From Palsa-504 sp963756575 (GTDB taxonomy: Bacteria > Actinomycetota > Actinomycetes > Streptosporangiales > Streptosporangiaceae): a stretch of 64,000 bases of DNA. The stretch lies in NCBI GenBank assembly GCA_963756575.1, contig CAVWOM010000016.1:558001-622000 (forward strand), given 5' to 3'. The position numbers and the translations under genes are program-made. Shown here piece after piece: positions 16,276 to 23,669 of the stretch. Every line of letters starts with the position of its first letter. Position 1 is the stretch's first letter. The notes under the pieces are model-generated. The model ran no database searches, was not told the origin of the DNA, and saw only the letters and a program-made list of their open reading frames with translations.

Positions 16276-17283
16276 TAGCGAGGTGCTGTCGTCCGAGCAG
16301 AGGTGGAAGGCCTTTCCGGCCCGGCGCGGGCGCGGCGGCCTGCGCCCACGCGGTCATGAGCTGCGCGTGCGCCGCGTACAGGTTCCTGATCAGCTCCAGC
16401 CACGCTGCCGTCCAGTACCCCAGCTGGGCGGGGTTCGCAGCAAACACCCTCAGCAGCCGCAAATCACGCACCACAAGCCAGCGTGCCGCAACCCACGCGC
16501 CCATACCCGGCCCCCAGCCAGAGCAGACACCGTCCGCATATCCTTTGCCGCAATATGGATGACTCCGCGTCAGGTCACGATCGACGACCGACGTACGCAG
16601 CCGCAGGGGTGCCCGACCGCTGGGAGGACCGATGATGGACCGTGGCGAAGTGTGGTGGGCACGAGCAAGCCGGAAGACTGTCACCGGCAAAGCTCCACGA
16701 GCTCGCGGACGCACTTCGGCTCGCCCAGCTCGAGTAGCCCCACGCCGACGGCAAGCGCAGTCACCTTCCGCGCAACACAGATCACGATCACCGACTGGAG
16801 TAATAGGCACCAGCGACCCTGCCACAGGACTTCCGAATACTTACGCATGGCGCGGCAGAGCCGGTTACATGCTGCTGGCATTGCCGCCCGCGGACCTTCT
16901 GCTGCTGGTGATCCAGCAGCTACCGCACTCCGTTATGACGAGGCAGGACGACATCGAGGTTTTCTCAGCCGCGGTGAACCCGGCGTTCCTGGCGTAACCG
17001 GTCATACGGGCAGGCGCGCGGGCACGCGGCGAGATCCCCCGGGGAAACTGGACAAGGCCGCCGCCTGCCCGGGGCCGCCGACGGGTACGCCCCCGTGAAG
17101 AAGCCTGCCGGCGGCGAGCTCGACCCCGGCACGCGAACCCGCAACGCGCCCCTGCGCTACCAGGGCGAACGCGGCTTCGCCCTGGTGTCCCAGCGGTGGC
17201 GAAACCTCAGTGTTCCGCAGCTAGCCCGGCGGCCCGCGCCGGCGTGGGCAGAGGCCGCCGCCAGCCGGGCGTTCAACCCCGCG
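16276..17283. other. Gene-poor kilobase with degraded coding traces
   Basis: I find no convincing gene here. A minus-strand stretch around 16300-16520 reads like protein (LRLLRVFAANPAQLGYWTAA, then WLELIRNLYAAHAQLMTAW) but has no stop before running through the hairpin and DUF916 gene. A plus-strand frame at 16632 opens with RGEVWWA, as PemK/MazF toxins do, but nothing after it fits. Base composition is less biased than in the genes around it. Decayed genes are likely. Confidence 0.4.
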
Positions 17284-17338
17284 GTGAGGCGGCCTAGCCG
17301 GGCCGACCCTGCTGGGCCGGCCCGGCTAGGCCGCTCAC
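17284..17338 (-). terminator. Second of two stacked hairpins after the DUF3494 gene
   Basis: A 20-bp stem with one bulged base: the left arm is 17284-17304 (GTGAG...GGGCC) and the right arm 17319-17338 (GGCCC...CTCAC). It lies 10 bp from another strong hairpin. Confidence 0.65.
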
Positions 17339-17348
17339 GTGAGGCGCC

Positions 17349-17387
17349 CCGCCGCCTCGCCGGGCCCCTCCTCCGGCGAGGCGGCGG
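17349..17387 (-). terminator. Hairpin terminator of the DUF3494 gene
   Basis: CCGCCGCCTCGCCGG (17349-17363) and CCGGCGAGGCGGCGG (17373-17387) form a perfect 15-bp stem with a 9-base loop, beginning six bases after the stop codon at 17393. Confidence 0.8.
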
Positions 17388-17392
17388 GATCC

Positions 17393-18604
17393 TCAGCCGG
17401 TCACCGGGAAGGTGGTACCGACGGGCTTAGGAACAGGCGCTGGCTTCGGCCTCGGCTTGGGTTTCGGCTTGGGTTTCGGTTTGGTGGCGGTGGGCGACGG
17501 GGTCGGTCTCGTCCCGGTCGGAGAGGGGGTCGGCCTGGTCCCGGTCGGAGAGGGGGTCGGCCTGGTCCCGGTCGGAGAGGGGGTCGGCCTGGTCCCGGTC
17601 GGGGACGGCGTCGGCCTCGTCCTGGTTGGAGACGGAGAGGGCCTCGTGCCGGTGGGAGTCGGCGTCGGCCTGGTCCTGGTCGGAGTCGGCGTCGGCCTGG
17701 TACCGGTCGGGGACGGGGTCGGCCTGGTGCCGGTGGGGGACGGGGTCGGCCTGGTGCCGGTCGGGGACGGGGTCGGCCTGGTCCTAGTCGGGGACGGGGA
17801 CGGGCTGGTGCCGGTCGGGGACGGGGATGGCGAAGGGCCGGCGCAGTGGGGGACCGTGATCGTGTCGTCGTCGAGGGTGACGGCTCCGTTACGGGCCAGG
17901 GCGCGGCCCATGATGGTGGCGCCGTGCTGCACCGTGATCGAGGTCAAGGCCAAGATCGTGCCCACGAAGACAGAGGATGTATTGAGGGTTGCGGAGCTGC
18001 CCACTTCCCAGAAGACGTTGCAGGCCTGGGCGCCATTGGCCAGGACGACGGAGCTGCCCACGTCAGTGGTCAGCGTGGAGGCAGGGGCCTGGAAGATCCA
18101 GACCGCGTCCGGGTTACCCTGCGCGTCCAGGGTCAGCGCGCCTTCGACTTCCAGCGACGACGAGGCCTCGTAGATGCCGGGAACCAGTGGCCCCTTCTGG
18201 ATGCCTGCGGTGCCGATGGTGCTCTGGGTGTTGGGCCCCGTTGGCGGCGGTATGGACGCCTGGTTGAACGCGGTGGTCAGGTCAGCCTGGGCGTGTGCCG
18301 CGACCCTGTCGGTGACGTGCTGGGTGCCGTTCACGATGCCGGGAGGGAACCCGGTCACCGAGGTGCCCGGGCTGAGGCCGAGATTCCCGTTGATGACGGT
18401 CAGGCCGGTGTTAGTGACCGTGGTCCCGGCCAGGACCCCGAAACTGCCGGCCGTCCCGAGGCCTACCGGCGCGGTCGCGGCGACGGCGGACTGACCGAAG
18501 GTGAGCGTGGCTACGGCTATGACGCCGGCCACCACGGGGCAGGCCGCCAGCCAGAAGTAGCGGACGGGCCGGGGTGAGGCGCGACTGCTGCCGAGATTTT
18601 TCAT
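17393..18604 (-). CDS. Secreted DUF3494 (ice-binding-like) protein with Pro/Thr/Ser repeat stalk
   Basis: A 403-residue exported protein. The signal segment (YFWLAACPVVAGVIAVATLTFGQSAVAATA) is followed by a DUF3494 beta-solenoid domain: GLGTAGSFGVLAGTTVTNTG, INGNLGLSPGTSVTGFPPG, GIYEASSSLEVEGALTLDA, PDAVWIFQ, FWEVGSSATLNTSSVFVGTI, GRALARNGAVTLDDDTI. This domain is known from ice-binding proteins but is widespread as a surface adhesin domain. The stalk follows: 13 nine-residue repeats of the TPSPTGTRP type, a Lys/Pro stretch, and the end TTFPVTG. The start is ATG 18604, eight bases after GGAAGGA, not the ATG two codons earlier, which is too close to it. Surface display is likely; ice binding is not shown. 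Confidence 0.8.
   Translation of the reverse strand: MKNLGSSRASPRPVRYFWLAACPVVAGVIAVATLTFGQSAVAATAPVGLGTAGSFGVLAGTTVTNTGLTVINGNLGLSPGTSVTGFPPGIVNGTQHVTDRVAAHAQADLTTAFNQASIPPPTGPNTQSTIGTAGIQKGPLVPGIYEASSSLEVEGALTLDAQGNPDAVWIFQAPASTLTTDVGSSVVLANGAQACNVFWEVGSSATLNTSSVFVGTILALTSITVQHGATIMGRALARNGAVTLDDDTITVPHCAGPSPSPSPTGTSPSPSPTRTRPTPSPTGTRPTPSPTGTRPTPSPTGTRPTPTPTRTRPTPTPTGTRPSPSPTRTRPTPSPTGTRPTPSPTGTRPTPSPTGTRPTPSPTGTRPTPSPTATKPKPKPKPKPRPKPAPVPKPVGTTFPVTG
17477..17827. repeat. Thirteen 27-bp tandem coding repeats
   Basis: A minisatellite inside the DUF3494 gene; each 27-bp unit encodes nine residues (TPSPTGTRP and variants SPSPTRTRP, TPTPTGTRP, TPSPTATKP). Several neighbouring units are identical at DNA level, so copy number is probably unstable by slippage and could differ between strains. 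Confidence 0.9.
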
Positions 18605-19043
18605 ACGCATAGTCCTTCCATTGCTTTGCCGGGGAATAGGGATCACAAGAGCCGTGGCGCGCTGACGCCCAGCTTGCATATCCGAGAGAATTCAGGCGCC
18701 CTCACCGAGTTATCAGTAGTTACCCGGGGTCTAGGGGCTTGCCAGATCAGTTTCAAACTACACGCATTTCGCCAGGATGGCAGCCTTGCCGCCCGTCAAA
18801 TTATTCTTCGGGTATTAAGATCTTCTATAACGGTCCTAATCGGTAAATTACCGGAAAAACGCATCCTTCCCGTCCGGCTTTTGTCGTGTACAGTCAGGAC
18901 AAAATCACAGGGCCCAGGGATAGCGATCCCAGACCGGTTCATGCGTTTCCCTGCCGGGCAACGGCCAGCGCGCCCGCTAGTAAAAGAGCCGCCGAATACG
19001 GTGCGCCGGGCCTTTGATTCCTTCTATTCTGGAGGTCTTCCCC
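18605..19043. other. A/T-rich divergent intergenic region with a palindrome
   Basis: Upstream region of both the DUF3494 gene and the L,D-transpeptidase gene; no supported gene. It contains CGGTAAATTACCG (18841-18853), a 6-1-6 perfect palindrome that could be an operator, in a stretch of low GC (18795-18870) that is likely promoter DNA. Confidence 0.45.
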
Positions 19044-20102
19044 ATGCATGATCACTTCCGATCCGACTGGCTCTGCCACCACGCTGCGGCAAAGGCAGCC
19101 ATAGCGATGCCAGTCATCGCGCTGACCGCCGCCGTCCTGATAACGGGTTGCGGGACGGCTGGCGCGCCGCACGCCAACGGACCGCCCCATGCCGCTGTCC
19201 AGGCGCACGGCACCGGCCAGTCGCGTACCACCGGGGCCGCGGGTACCACCGGGGCCGCGGGTACCACCGGGACAGCGCGTGCTACCGGGGCGTCGCGCAC
19301 CGCCGTCCGGGCGGCCACCACTGAGCGCTCGCGTGGCACGGGTATGGCGAACGCCGCCGGGGCGGCGCTGGCCGGCAGCGCACCCCAGGCCTCCGCCCAG
19401 CCCAGGCTGCTGCAGGCCAGGCGCGCCGCCGCCCCGCGGGCAGCACGACTGGCCACGGCCACCACGTACGGGACAACGCCGGCGGCACCACAGGACCCAG
19501 CTCCGTTCAAGCCAGAGACGGGAATCGTGATACATCCCACAGCAGCCCGGGTCATCTACGCCCGCCCCGGTGGTCCGGCCGTGGGGACGCTGCCCGCAAC
19601 CGAGCTCGGCAGCCCGACCTGGGTGCCCGTCGTGCAGTCCCAGGCCGGCTGGGACCGGGTCCTGCTGCCGACGCGGCCGAACCGGTCCACCGGCTGGATC
19701 TACCTCGGCGGCGGCGGGCTGCAGACCGCCTACACCCCCTATCAGGTGAACATCAACCTCAGCCGCCACCAGCTGACGATCCTTGACGCCGGTCACAGCC
19801 TGGGAACGTGGACCGTAGCCGAGGGCGCCCCCGGCACGCCCACTCCCACCGGCCGGACGTTCGTGCTGGCCTCGCTGGTGCCACGGCAGCCGACCTACAC
19901 CCCGCTGATCCTTCCGCTCGGGGTGCACTCCAGCACCCTGTCCACCTTCGGCGGCGGCCCGGGCACCGTCGGCTTGCACGGCTGGCCCGACTCCGCCGTG
20001 TTCGGCCACTCGGTCAGCCACGGCTGCGTCCGCGTCCCCGGCACCGCCCTGCGGGCACTATCGCGGGTTCCCCTGGGCAGCCCCGTCATGATTACCGGCT
20101 AG
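19044..20102 (+). CDS. Lipoprotein L,D-transpeptidase (YkuD domain)
   Basis: A 352-residue exported enzyme forming 3-3 cross-links in peptidoglycan. Signal peptide with lipobox LITG-C (Cys36), so it is probably lipid-anchored. Then a low-complexity Ala/Thr/Gly spacer that includes an 18-bp tandem repeat (19225-19278); an SH3-like segment (ARPGGPAVGTLPATELGSPT, WDRVLLP); and a YkuD domain with NINLSRHQLTILDAG, GTPTPTGRTF, GLHGWP and SHGCVRVPG, the last holding the catalytic His and Cys. The start at 19044 has GGAGGT seven bases upstream. Its TAG stop lies in the CTAG target duplication of the IS that follows, so the protein is unaffected by the insertion. Confidence 0.88.
   Translation: MHDHFRSDWLCHHAAAKAAIAMPVIALTAAVLITGCGTAGAPHANGPPHAAVQAHGTGQSRTTGAAGTTGAAGTTGTARATGASRTAVRAATTERSRGTGMANAAGAALAGSAPQASAQPRLLQARRAAAPRAARLATATTYGTTPAAPQDPAPFKPETGIVIHPTAARVIYARPGGPAVGTLPATELGSPTWVPVVQSQAGWDRVLLPTRPNRSTGWIYLGGGGLQTAYTPYQVNINLSRHQLTILDAGHSLGTWTVAEGAPGTPTPTGRTFVLASLVPRQPTYTPLILPLGVHSSTLSTFGGGPGTVGLHGWPDSAVFGHSVSHGCVRVPGTALRALSRVPLGSPVMITG
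20099..20102. repeat. Left CTAG target-site duplication of the IS
   Basis: CTAG flanks the left inverted repeat and is repeated at 21612-21615. It contains the TAG stop of the L,D-transpeptidase gene. Confidence 0.7.
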
Positions 20103-20172
20103 CCGCAATGCCGGGGAGTTAAGCGGCCTGCTGTCAAGTTGCCTGGCTGGTTTCGCGCTTTCGGGCGGACAT

Positions 20173-20239
20173 GGCAACGGAGGTCCGGTAAGACGGGTAG
20201 TCGACCAAGATCTGCCCGTTGCCGGGGACCTCCGTTGCC
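20173..20239 (+). promoter_or_regulatory. Inverted repeat in the IS leader overlapping the transposase start
   Basis: GGCAACGGAGGTCC (20173-20186) pairs perfectly with GGACCTCCGTTGCC (20226-20239). The right arm covers the likely TTG start region of the transposase. Read-through transcripts from outside would fold this stem and hide the start, a known way for ISs to limit transposase made from external promoters. Confidence 0.5.
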
Positions 20240-21595
20240 TGTCAATTCTGCCATCAGTGCTGCCGTGGTGAACGTGACCCGCACGATTACCGTGGCGGCG
20301 GGGGTGCTCGCCCCTGGCCACCTGGGCGAGCTGACCCGGGTCGTGCCGTTCGAGCTTGTCGACTCGCTGCTGGAGGAGGCCCGTGCCCGGGAGCGGCGGG
20401 TGCGGCTCCTGCCGTCCCGGACGGGGGTGTACTTCCTGCTGGCGATGTGCCTGTTCCCGCAGGCTGGATACCTCGGCGTCTGGGGGGAAGCTGACCGCGG
20501 CGCTGGACGGGCTGGGGGCCGTGCCGTCGGCGAAGGCACGGCGCGACCTGCGGCGGCGCGTCGGGATCGCACCGGTCAGAGGGCTTTTCGAGGTGCTGGC
20601 CGGCCCGCTGGGCCGGCCGCGGACGCCGGGAGTGATGTCCGGCGGCTACCGGACGGTGTCCTTCGACGGCTGCCGGACGATCAAGGTCCCTGACACTGCC
20701 GCGAACCGGGGCTGGCTGGGGAAGATGAACCCCGCGCCCGGGATGACCGGCTACCCGGTCCTGCAGCTGATGACCTTGTGCGAGACCGGGACCCGGGGCC
20801 CTGCTCGGCGCGGCGTCCGGCTCCCCGTCCACCGGGGAACTGGGCCGGGCACGCCAGCTGCTGCGCCTGCTGGACAAGCCGGTGCTGGTCCTGATGGATC
20901 GCGGGTTCGACGCCGGGGACTTCCTGGCCGAGGTCGCCGGCACCGGCGCCCGGTATCTCGTCCGGCTGAACGCGAACCGCCGCCCGCCGGTCCTCAGCCA
21001 CCTGCCCGACGGGTCCTTCACCTCGCTGACCGGCGGGGTGAAAGGTCAGGGTCATCGCCGCCCGCGTCACCGTCAGCTGCCGCGACGGCACCCGCTACGG
21101 CGGCGGGTACCGGCTCACGACCACCCTGCTGGACCACTGCGGCACACCCTGCTCCAGGGCCGGATCCTGCGCTCCGGCGACCCCGCCGGCCTGGAACAGG
21201 AGGCGTGGGCGCTCCTGGCTCTCTACCAGGCGCTGCGGATCGCCGTCACCGACGCCGTCCAGTCCGTCCCCGGCACCGACCCTGACCGTGCCAGCTACCA
21301 GGTCGCCGTCACCACCGCGCAAGACCTCGCGGCCACCGCCCGCAACATCACCGACCCGGACAGCGACCTGACCGGCAGCATCGGCCGTGCCGTGCTGCCA
21401 CGCCTGCACGGCCCCCGCCGCCCCCGCGTCTGCGCACACCGGGTCAAGTCACCACTGTCACGCTGGAACAAGCACCCGCCAGGCAGGCCCCGCGACACCA
21501 AGAAGATCACCGCGATCAGCACCGAGATCCGCCACCGCCCGCAGTCCGGCACGACACGCCGCGAACCATCCGTGACAAACTCCGCCAGCCCTTAA
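20234..21595 (+). pseudogene. IS4-family DDE transposase, three frameshifts and an internal deletion
   Basis: Three pieces in different frames make one transposase. First, an IS4 N-terminal domain (RVVPFELVDSLLEEARARE, then RVRLLPSRTGVYFLLAMCLFP). After a six-G run (20482-20487) comes KLTAALDGLGAVPSAKARRD through YRTVSFDGCRTIKVPDTAAN (first catalytic Asp). After 20795-20798 comes GRARQLLRLLDKPVLVLMDRGFDAGDF (second Asp). After AAA at 21041-21043 the frame changes again (RVIAARVTVSCRDGTRY, TTLLDH). TTLLDH then joins directly to LRHTLLQGRILRSGDPAGLE, so the block that normally carries the catalytic Glu (YxxRWEIE-type) is missing, about 100 bp. The element cannot encode an active enzyme as written. 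Confidence 0.85.
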
Positions 21596-21611
21596 CTCCC
21601 CGGCATTGCGG

Positions 21612-22331
21612 CTAGCCGCCGAAGGTAAAGCCGGTTCCGCTGGCGCCCGTCAACCGGTACGGGGAGCTGACGCCGTAGCTTGAAAGGTGGCTACCGTTAT
21701 TCGTCTTGTAGTTACTGACGCGGCCATTCATCGACGGGTAGACGGTCCCGCCGGGCGTGCTGTTCCACACCTCGCCGTAAGTTTGCGACGAACCGCCGGC
21801 ACCGAATCCGCCGGGCCAGTGCGACGCCGGAATGTAGCCGATGGCCTTTCCGCCATAAGTGAACGAGACGGTTCCCCGGCTGACCGAATACCCGAATTCA
21901 GGACTGCTGCCGACCGGGGGCTGGAACAGGCCGGGCTTGACGGAGCTGGTCGACACGAAGCCTGCCTGGTAGCCATCGAATACGCCGGCCGTCCAGGCGG
22001 TCGTGAAGAGGGTCGGCTGGAGCGTCGGGTCGAACGTGTCGGCGGTGACGCCGAACTCGAAGGCGTTACCGGCCGCGTCCCGGACGTAGGTCTCGGTCAG
22101 CGAGTGGTTGTCCTCGGCCGAGCCGGTGCGGTCCGTCAGGCTCTGGCTCTTGATGAGGAAGTTCTCGGTGATCGACGTCGGGGCGGAAGTGCCGCTATCG
22201 AAACCGGTGGCCCAGGAGTAGTTCTGGACGGGCGCGCTCTGCGTACTGGCGCTGGCGCCGAGGGGTGAGATCAGGAAGCCAGCGAGCGTTATACCCGCGC
22301 CGGCCGTGATTCTGGTTATAGTCCTGTGCAT
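21612..22331 (-). CDS. Secreted protein with neprosin-like C-terminal region
   Basis: A 239-residue exported protein. The signal peptide is MHRTITRITAGAGITLAGFLISPLGASA. The mature part includes GFVSTSSVKPGLFQPP, VSFTYGGKAIGYIPASHWPG and QTYGEVWNSTPGG, which resemble the neprosin (DUF239) pattern in which a GYxP segment is followed by a GEV segment with a catalytic Glu. If correct, it may be a glutamic peptidase or a cell-wall binding relative. Assignment is by eye and uncertain. The start is ATG 22331 with AGGA upstream. The stop codon (TAG) is inside the right CTAG duplication of the IS. Confidence 0.55.
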   Translation of the reverse strand: MHRTITRITAGAGITLAGFLISPLGASASTQSAPVQNYSWATGFDSGTSAPTSITENFLIKSQSLTDRTGSAEDNHSLTETYVRDAAGNAFEFGVTADTFDPTLQPTLFTTAWTAGVFDGYQAGFVSTSSVKPGLFQPPVGSSPEFGYSVSRGTVSFTYGGKAIGYIPASHWPGGFGAGGSSQTYGEVWNSTPGGTVYPSMNGRVSNYKTNNGSHLSSYGVSSPYRLTGASGTGFTFGG

Positions 22332-22558
22332 GATTCCTTGCCATCCCGATAGGTGGCGGCAGTAAATTCGCACCGGCCTGCTGGAATACGACAACAAACC
22401 GGGACCGAAGCGCCGAAAGGTCTTTATGCTTCAGTCGCCATAGGCTGAGTGTGCGGCCCGGGAGTAGCGATCCGGTTTGCCGGGCGGTTGCGCGCCGGTT
22501 GCATTCGGCGAGGGAGTCCGGCGCGGTCCGATGTGATCGGGCGTGATACGACAGTGCG

Positions 22559-22987
22559 GTGACCCCGAAGCGGCAGATCATCAAGGCGATGGCCGTCATC
22601 AGGCGGCCCCGGGACGGGGCGTTCCTGGTCTCGCAGTCGGACGACCCGCTGTTCCAGCGGCCGCTGGGCGGGCACGTGGAGTTCGGGGAGCATGCGCTCG
22701 ACACCGTGCACCGGGAGTTCGGCGAGGAACTCGGCCAGGCCCTGACCGACGTGCGGCTGCTCGGCGTGCTGGAGAACATATTCGGCTGGCAAGGCGGGAC
22801 CGAGCACGAGGTCGTGTTCATCTTCACCGCCGCGTTCGCCTCGGCCGACGCCTACGAGGTCGAGGAGCAGGTCATCCTGGACCACCCGGAGCGGCGGGTG
22901 CTATGGCGCCCCGCGGACGCCGTCACCCCGCCGCTGTACCCGGCCGGGCTGAGCGAGCTGATGGCTTCCGGCCGGGGTCCGGGTTAG
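22559..22987 (+). CDS. Nudix hydrolase
   Basis: A 142-residue pyrophosphohydrolase of the Nudix superfamily acting on a nucleoside diphosphate linked to another group. The Nudix box is complete: GGHVEFGEHALDTVHREFGEELG, with G-x5-E-x7-REUxEExGU spacing. It is followed by a WQGGTEHEVVFIFTA strand and a VLWRPADAVTPPLYPAGL tail. GTG start at 22559; no strong ribosome site. The DUF1707 gene follows by 37 bases in the same direction. Substrate unknown. Confidence 0.88.
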   Translation: MTPKRQIIKAMAVIRRPRDGAFLVSQSDDPLFQRPLGGHVEFGEHALDTVHREFGEELGQALTDVRLLGVLENIFGWQGGTEHEVVFIFTAAFASADAYEVEEQVILDHPERRVLWRPADAVTPPLYPAGLSELMASGRGPG

Positions 22988-23024
22988 GCTTTTGGCCTGC
23001 GTTGCGCTTGGCAGGGAGGTTCCG

Positions 23025-23669
23025 GTGAGCACAGGACCGGGGGAACACGCGGGTCACGGCCGGATGCGGGCCGGGCACGCCGACCGCGAGCAGGTGATCA
23101 CCGAGCTCAAGGCCGCGTTCGTGCAGGGACGGCTGGACCAGGACGAGCTCGAGGAGCGGGCGGGGCGGGCCGTCGCGTCGCGGACCTACGGTGAGCTGGC
23201 CGCGCTGACCGCCGACATCCCCGCCGCGGCCGAGACCCCGGCGCCGGCCAGGGCTGGCACGCCGGGGCGGACGCTGGCGAAGGCGGCCCGGCGGGCCGGG
23301 GCCTGCCTGCTCGCCGCGGTCGCCCTGGCCGAGGCCGCCCTGCTGTCCGGTAACTTCCTGCTGGCCGTCGCGGCGACCTTCGCCGCCCTCGCGACCGCGG
23401 GCTTCCTGGGCTACGGGATCCTCGACGCCGTGCACGAGCGGCGCGCTCGCGCCCGGCTGGCCCCGGGCCAGGGGCTCGGGCCCGGGCGGCGCGGGACCCG
23501 CGGGCGGCCCGGACCTCCGCGGCCGGCTCCCCCGCGGTCACCGCGACGACCAGACGCTGACCGAGACCCGCGCCCGGCCGCCGCGGCGGGCCGGCGGCCT
23601 TCAGCGCGGCTGGGCGGTGAGCTGAGCGTCCTTTTGGGCGGGCCCCGGGGGCCCGTCGGCTGGCGTTGA
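23025..23669 (+). CDS. DUF1707 (SHOCT-like) membrane protein
   Basis: A DUF1707 protein: the RAGHADREQVITELKAAFVQ motif, then GRLDQDELEERAGRAVASRT and YGELAALTADIP at residues ~10-65. Two predicted membrane helices follow (ACLLAAVALAEAALLSG, FLLAVAATFAALATAGFLGYG). The last ~65 residues are Pro/Arg-rich and overlap the 3' end of the convergent MFS gene by 69 bp, so the true end could be earlier or shifted. DUF1707 proteins are common in actinobacteria and of unknown role. GTG start at 23025 with GGGAGGTTCC upstream. Confidence 0.8.
   Translation: MSTGPGEHAGHGRMRAGHADREQVITELKAAFVQGRLDQDELEERAGRAVASRTYGELAALTADIPAAAETPAPARAGTPGRTLAKAARRAGACLLAAVALAEAALLSGNFLLAVAATFAALATAGFLGYGILDAVHERRARARLAPGQGLGPGRRGTRGRPGPPRPAPPRSPRRPDADRDPRPAAAAGRRPSARLGGELSVLLGGPRGPVGWR

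Larger units (their letters stand above)
20103..21611 (+). mobile_element. IS4-family insertion sequence, decayed (1509 bp)
   Basis: Perfect 21-bp terminal inverted repeats at 20103-20123 (CCGCAATGCCGG...) and 21591-21611, flanked by CTAG direct repeats. The interior holds one transposase gene of the IS4 type broken by frameshifts and a deletion. The perfect ends suggest recent insertion of an already damaged copy, mobilised in trans, or frameshifts introduced by sequencing. Identical flanking CTAG is unusual for typical IS4 elements but known for several actinobacterial ISs that target CTAG. Confidence 0.85.

Noticed and set aside
16300..16560. Minus-strand protein-like stretch with YWTAAWLELIRNLYAAHAQL
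   Set aside because: No stop before the hairpin and DUF916 gene, and no clear start; kept only as a possible relic.
16632..16997. Possible PemK/MazF toxin beginning RGEVWWA
   Set aside because: Only the first seven residues fit; the rest lacks the family fold and no antitoxin is nearby.
17477..17827. Regular repeats that might be taken for a CRISPR array
   Set aside because: Units are directly adjacent without spacers and code for a Pro/Thr/Ser stalk.
17339..18577. Plus-strand Gly/Arg-rich frame across the DUF3494 repeats
   Set aside because: Shadow of the 27-bp minisatellite; no start signal or domain.
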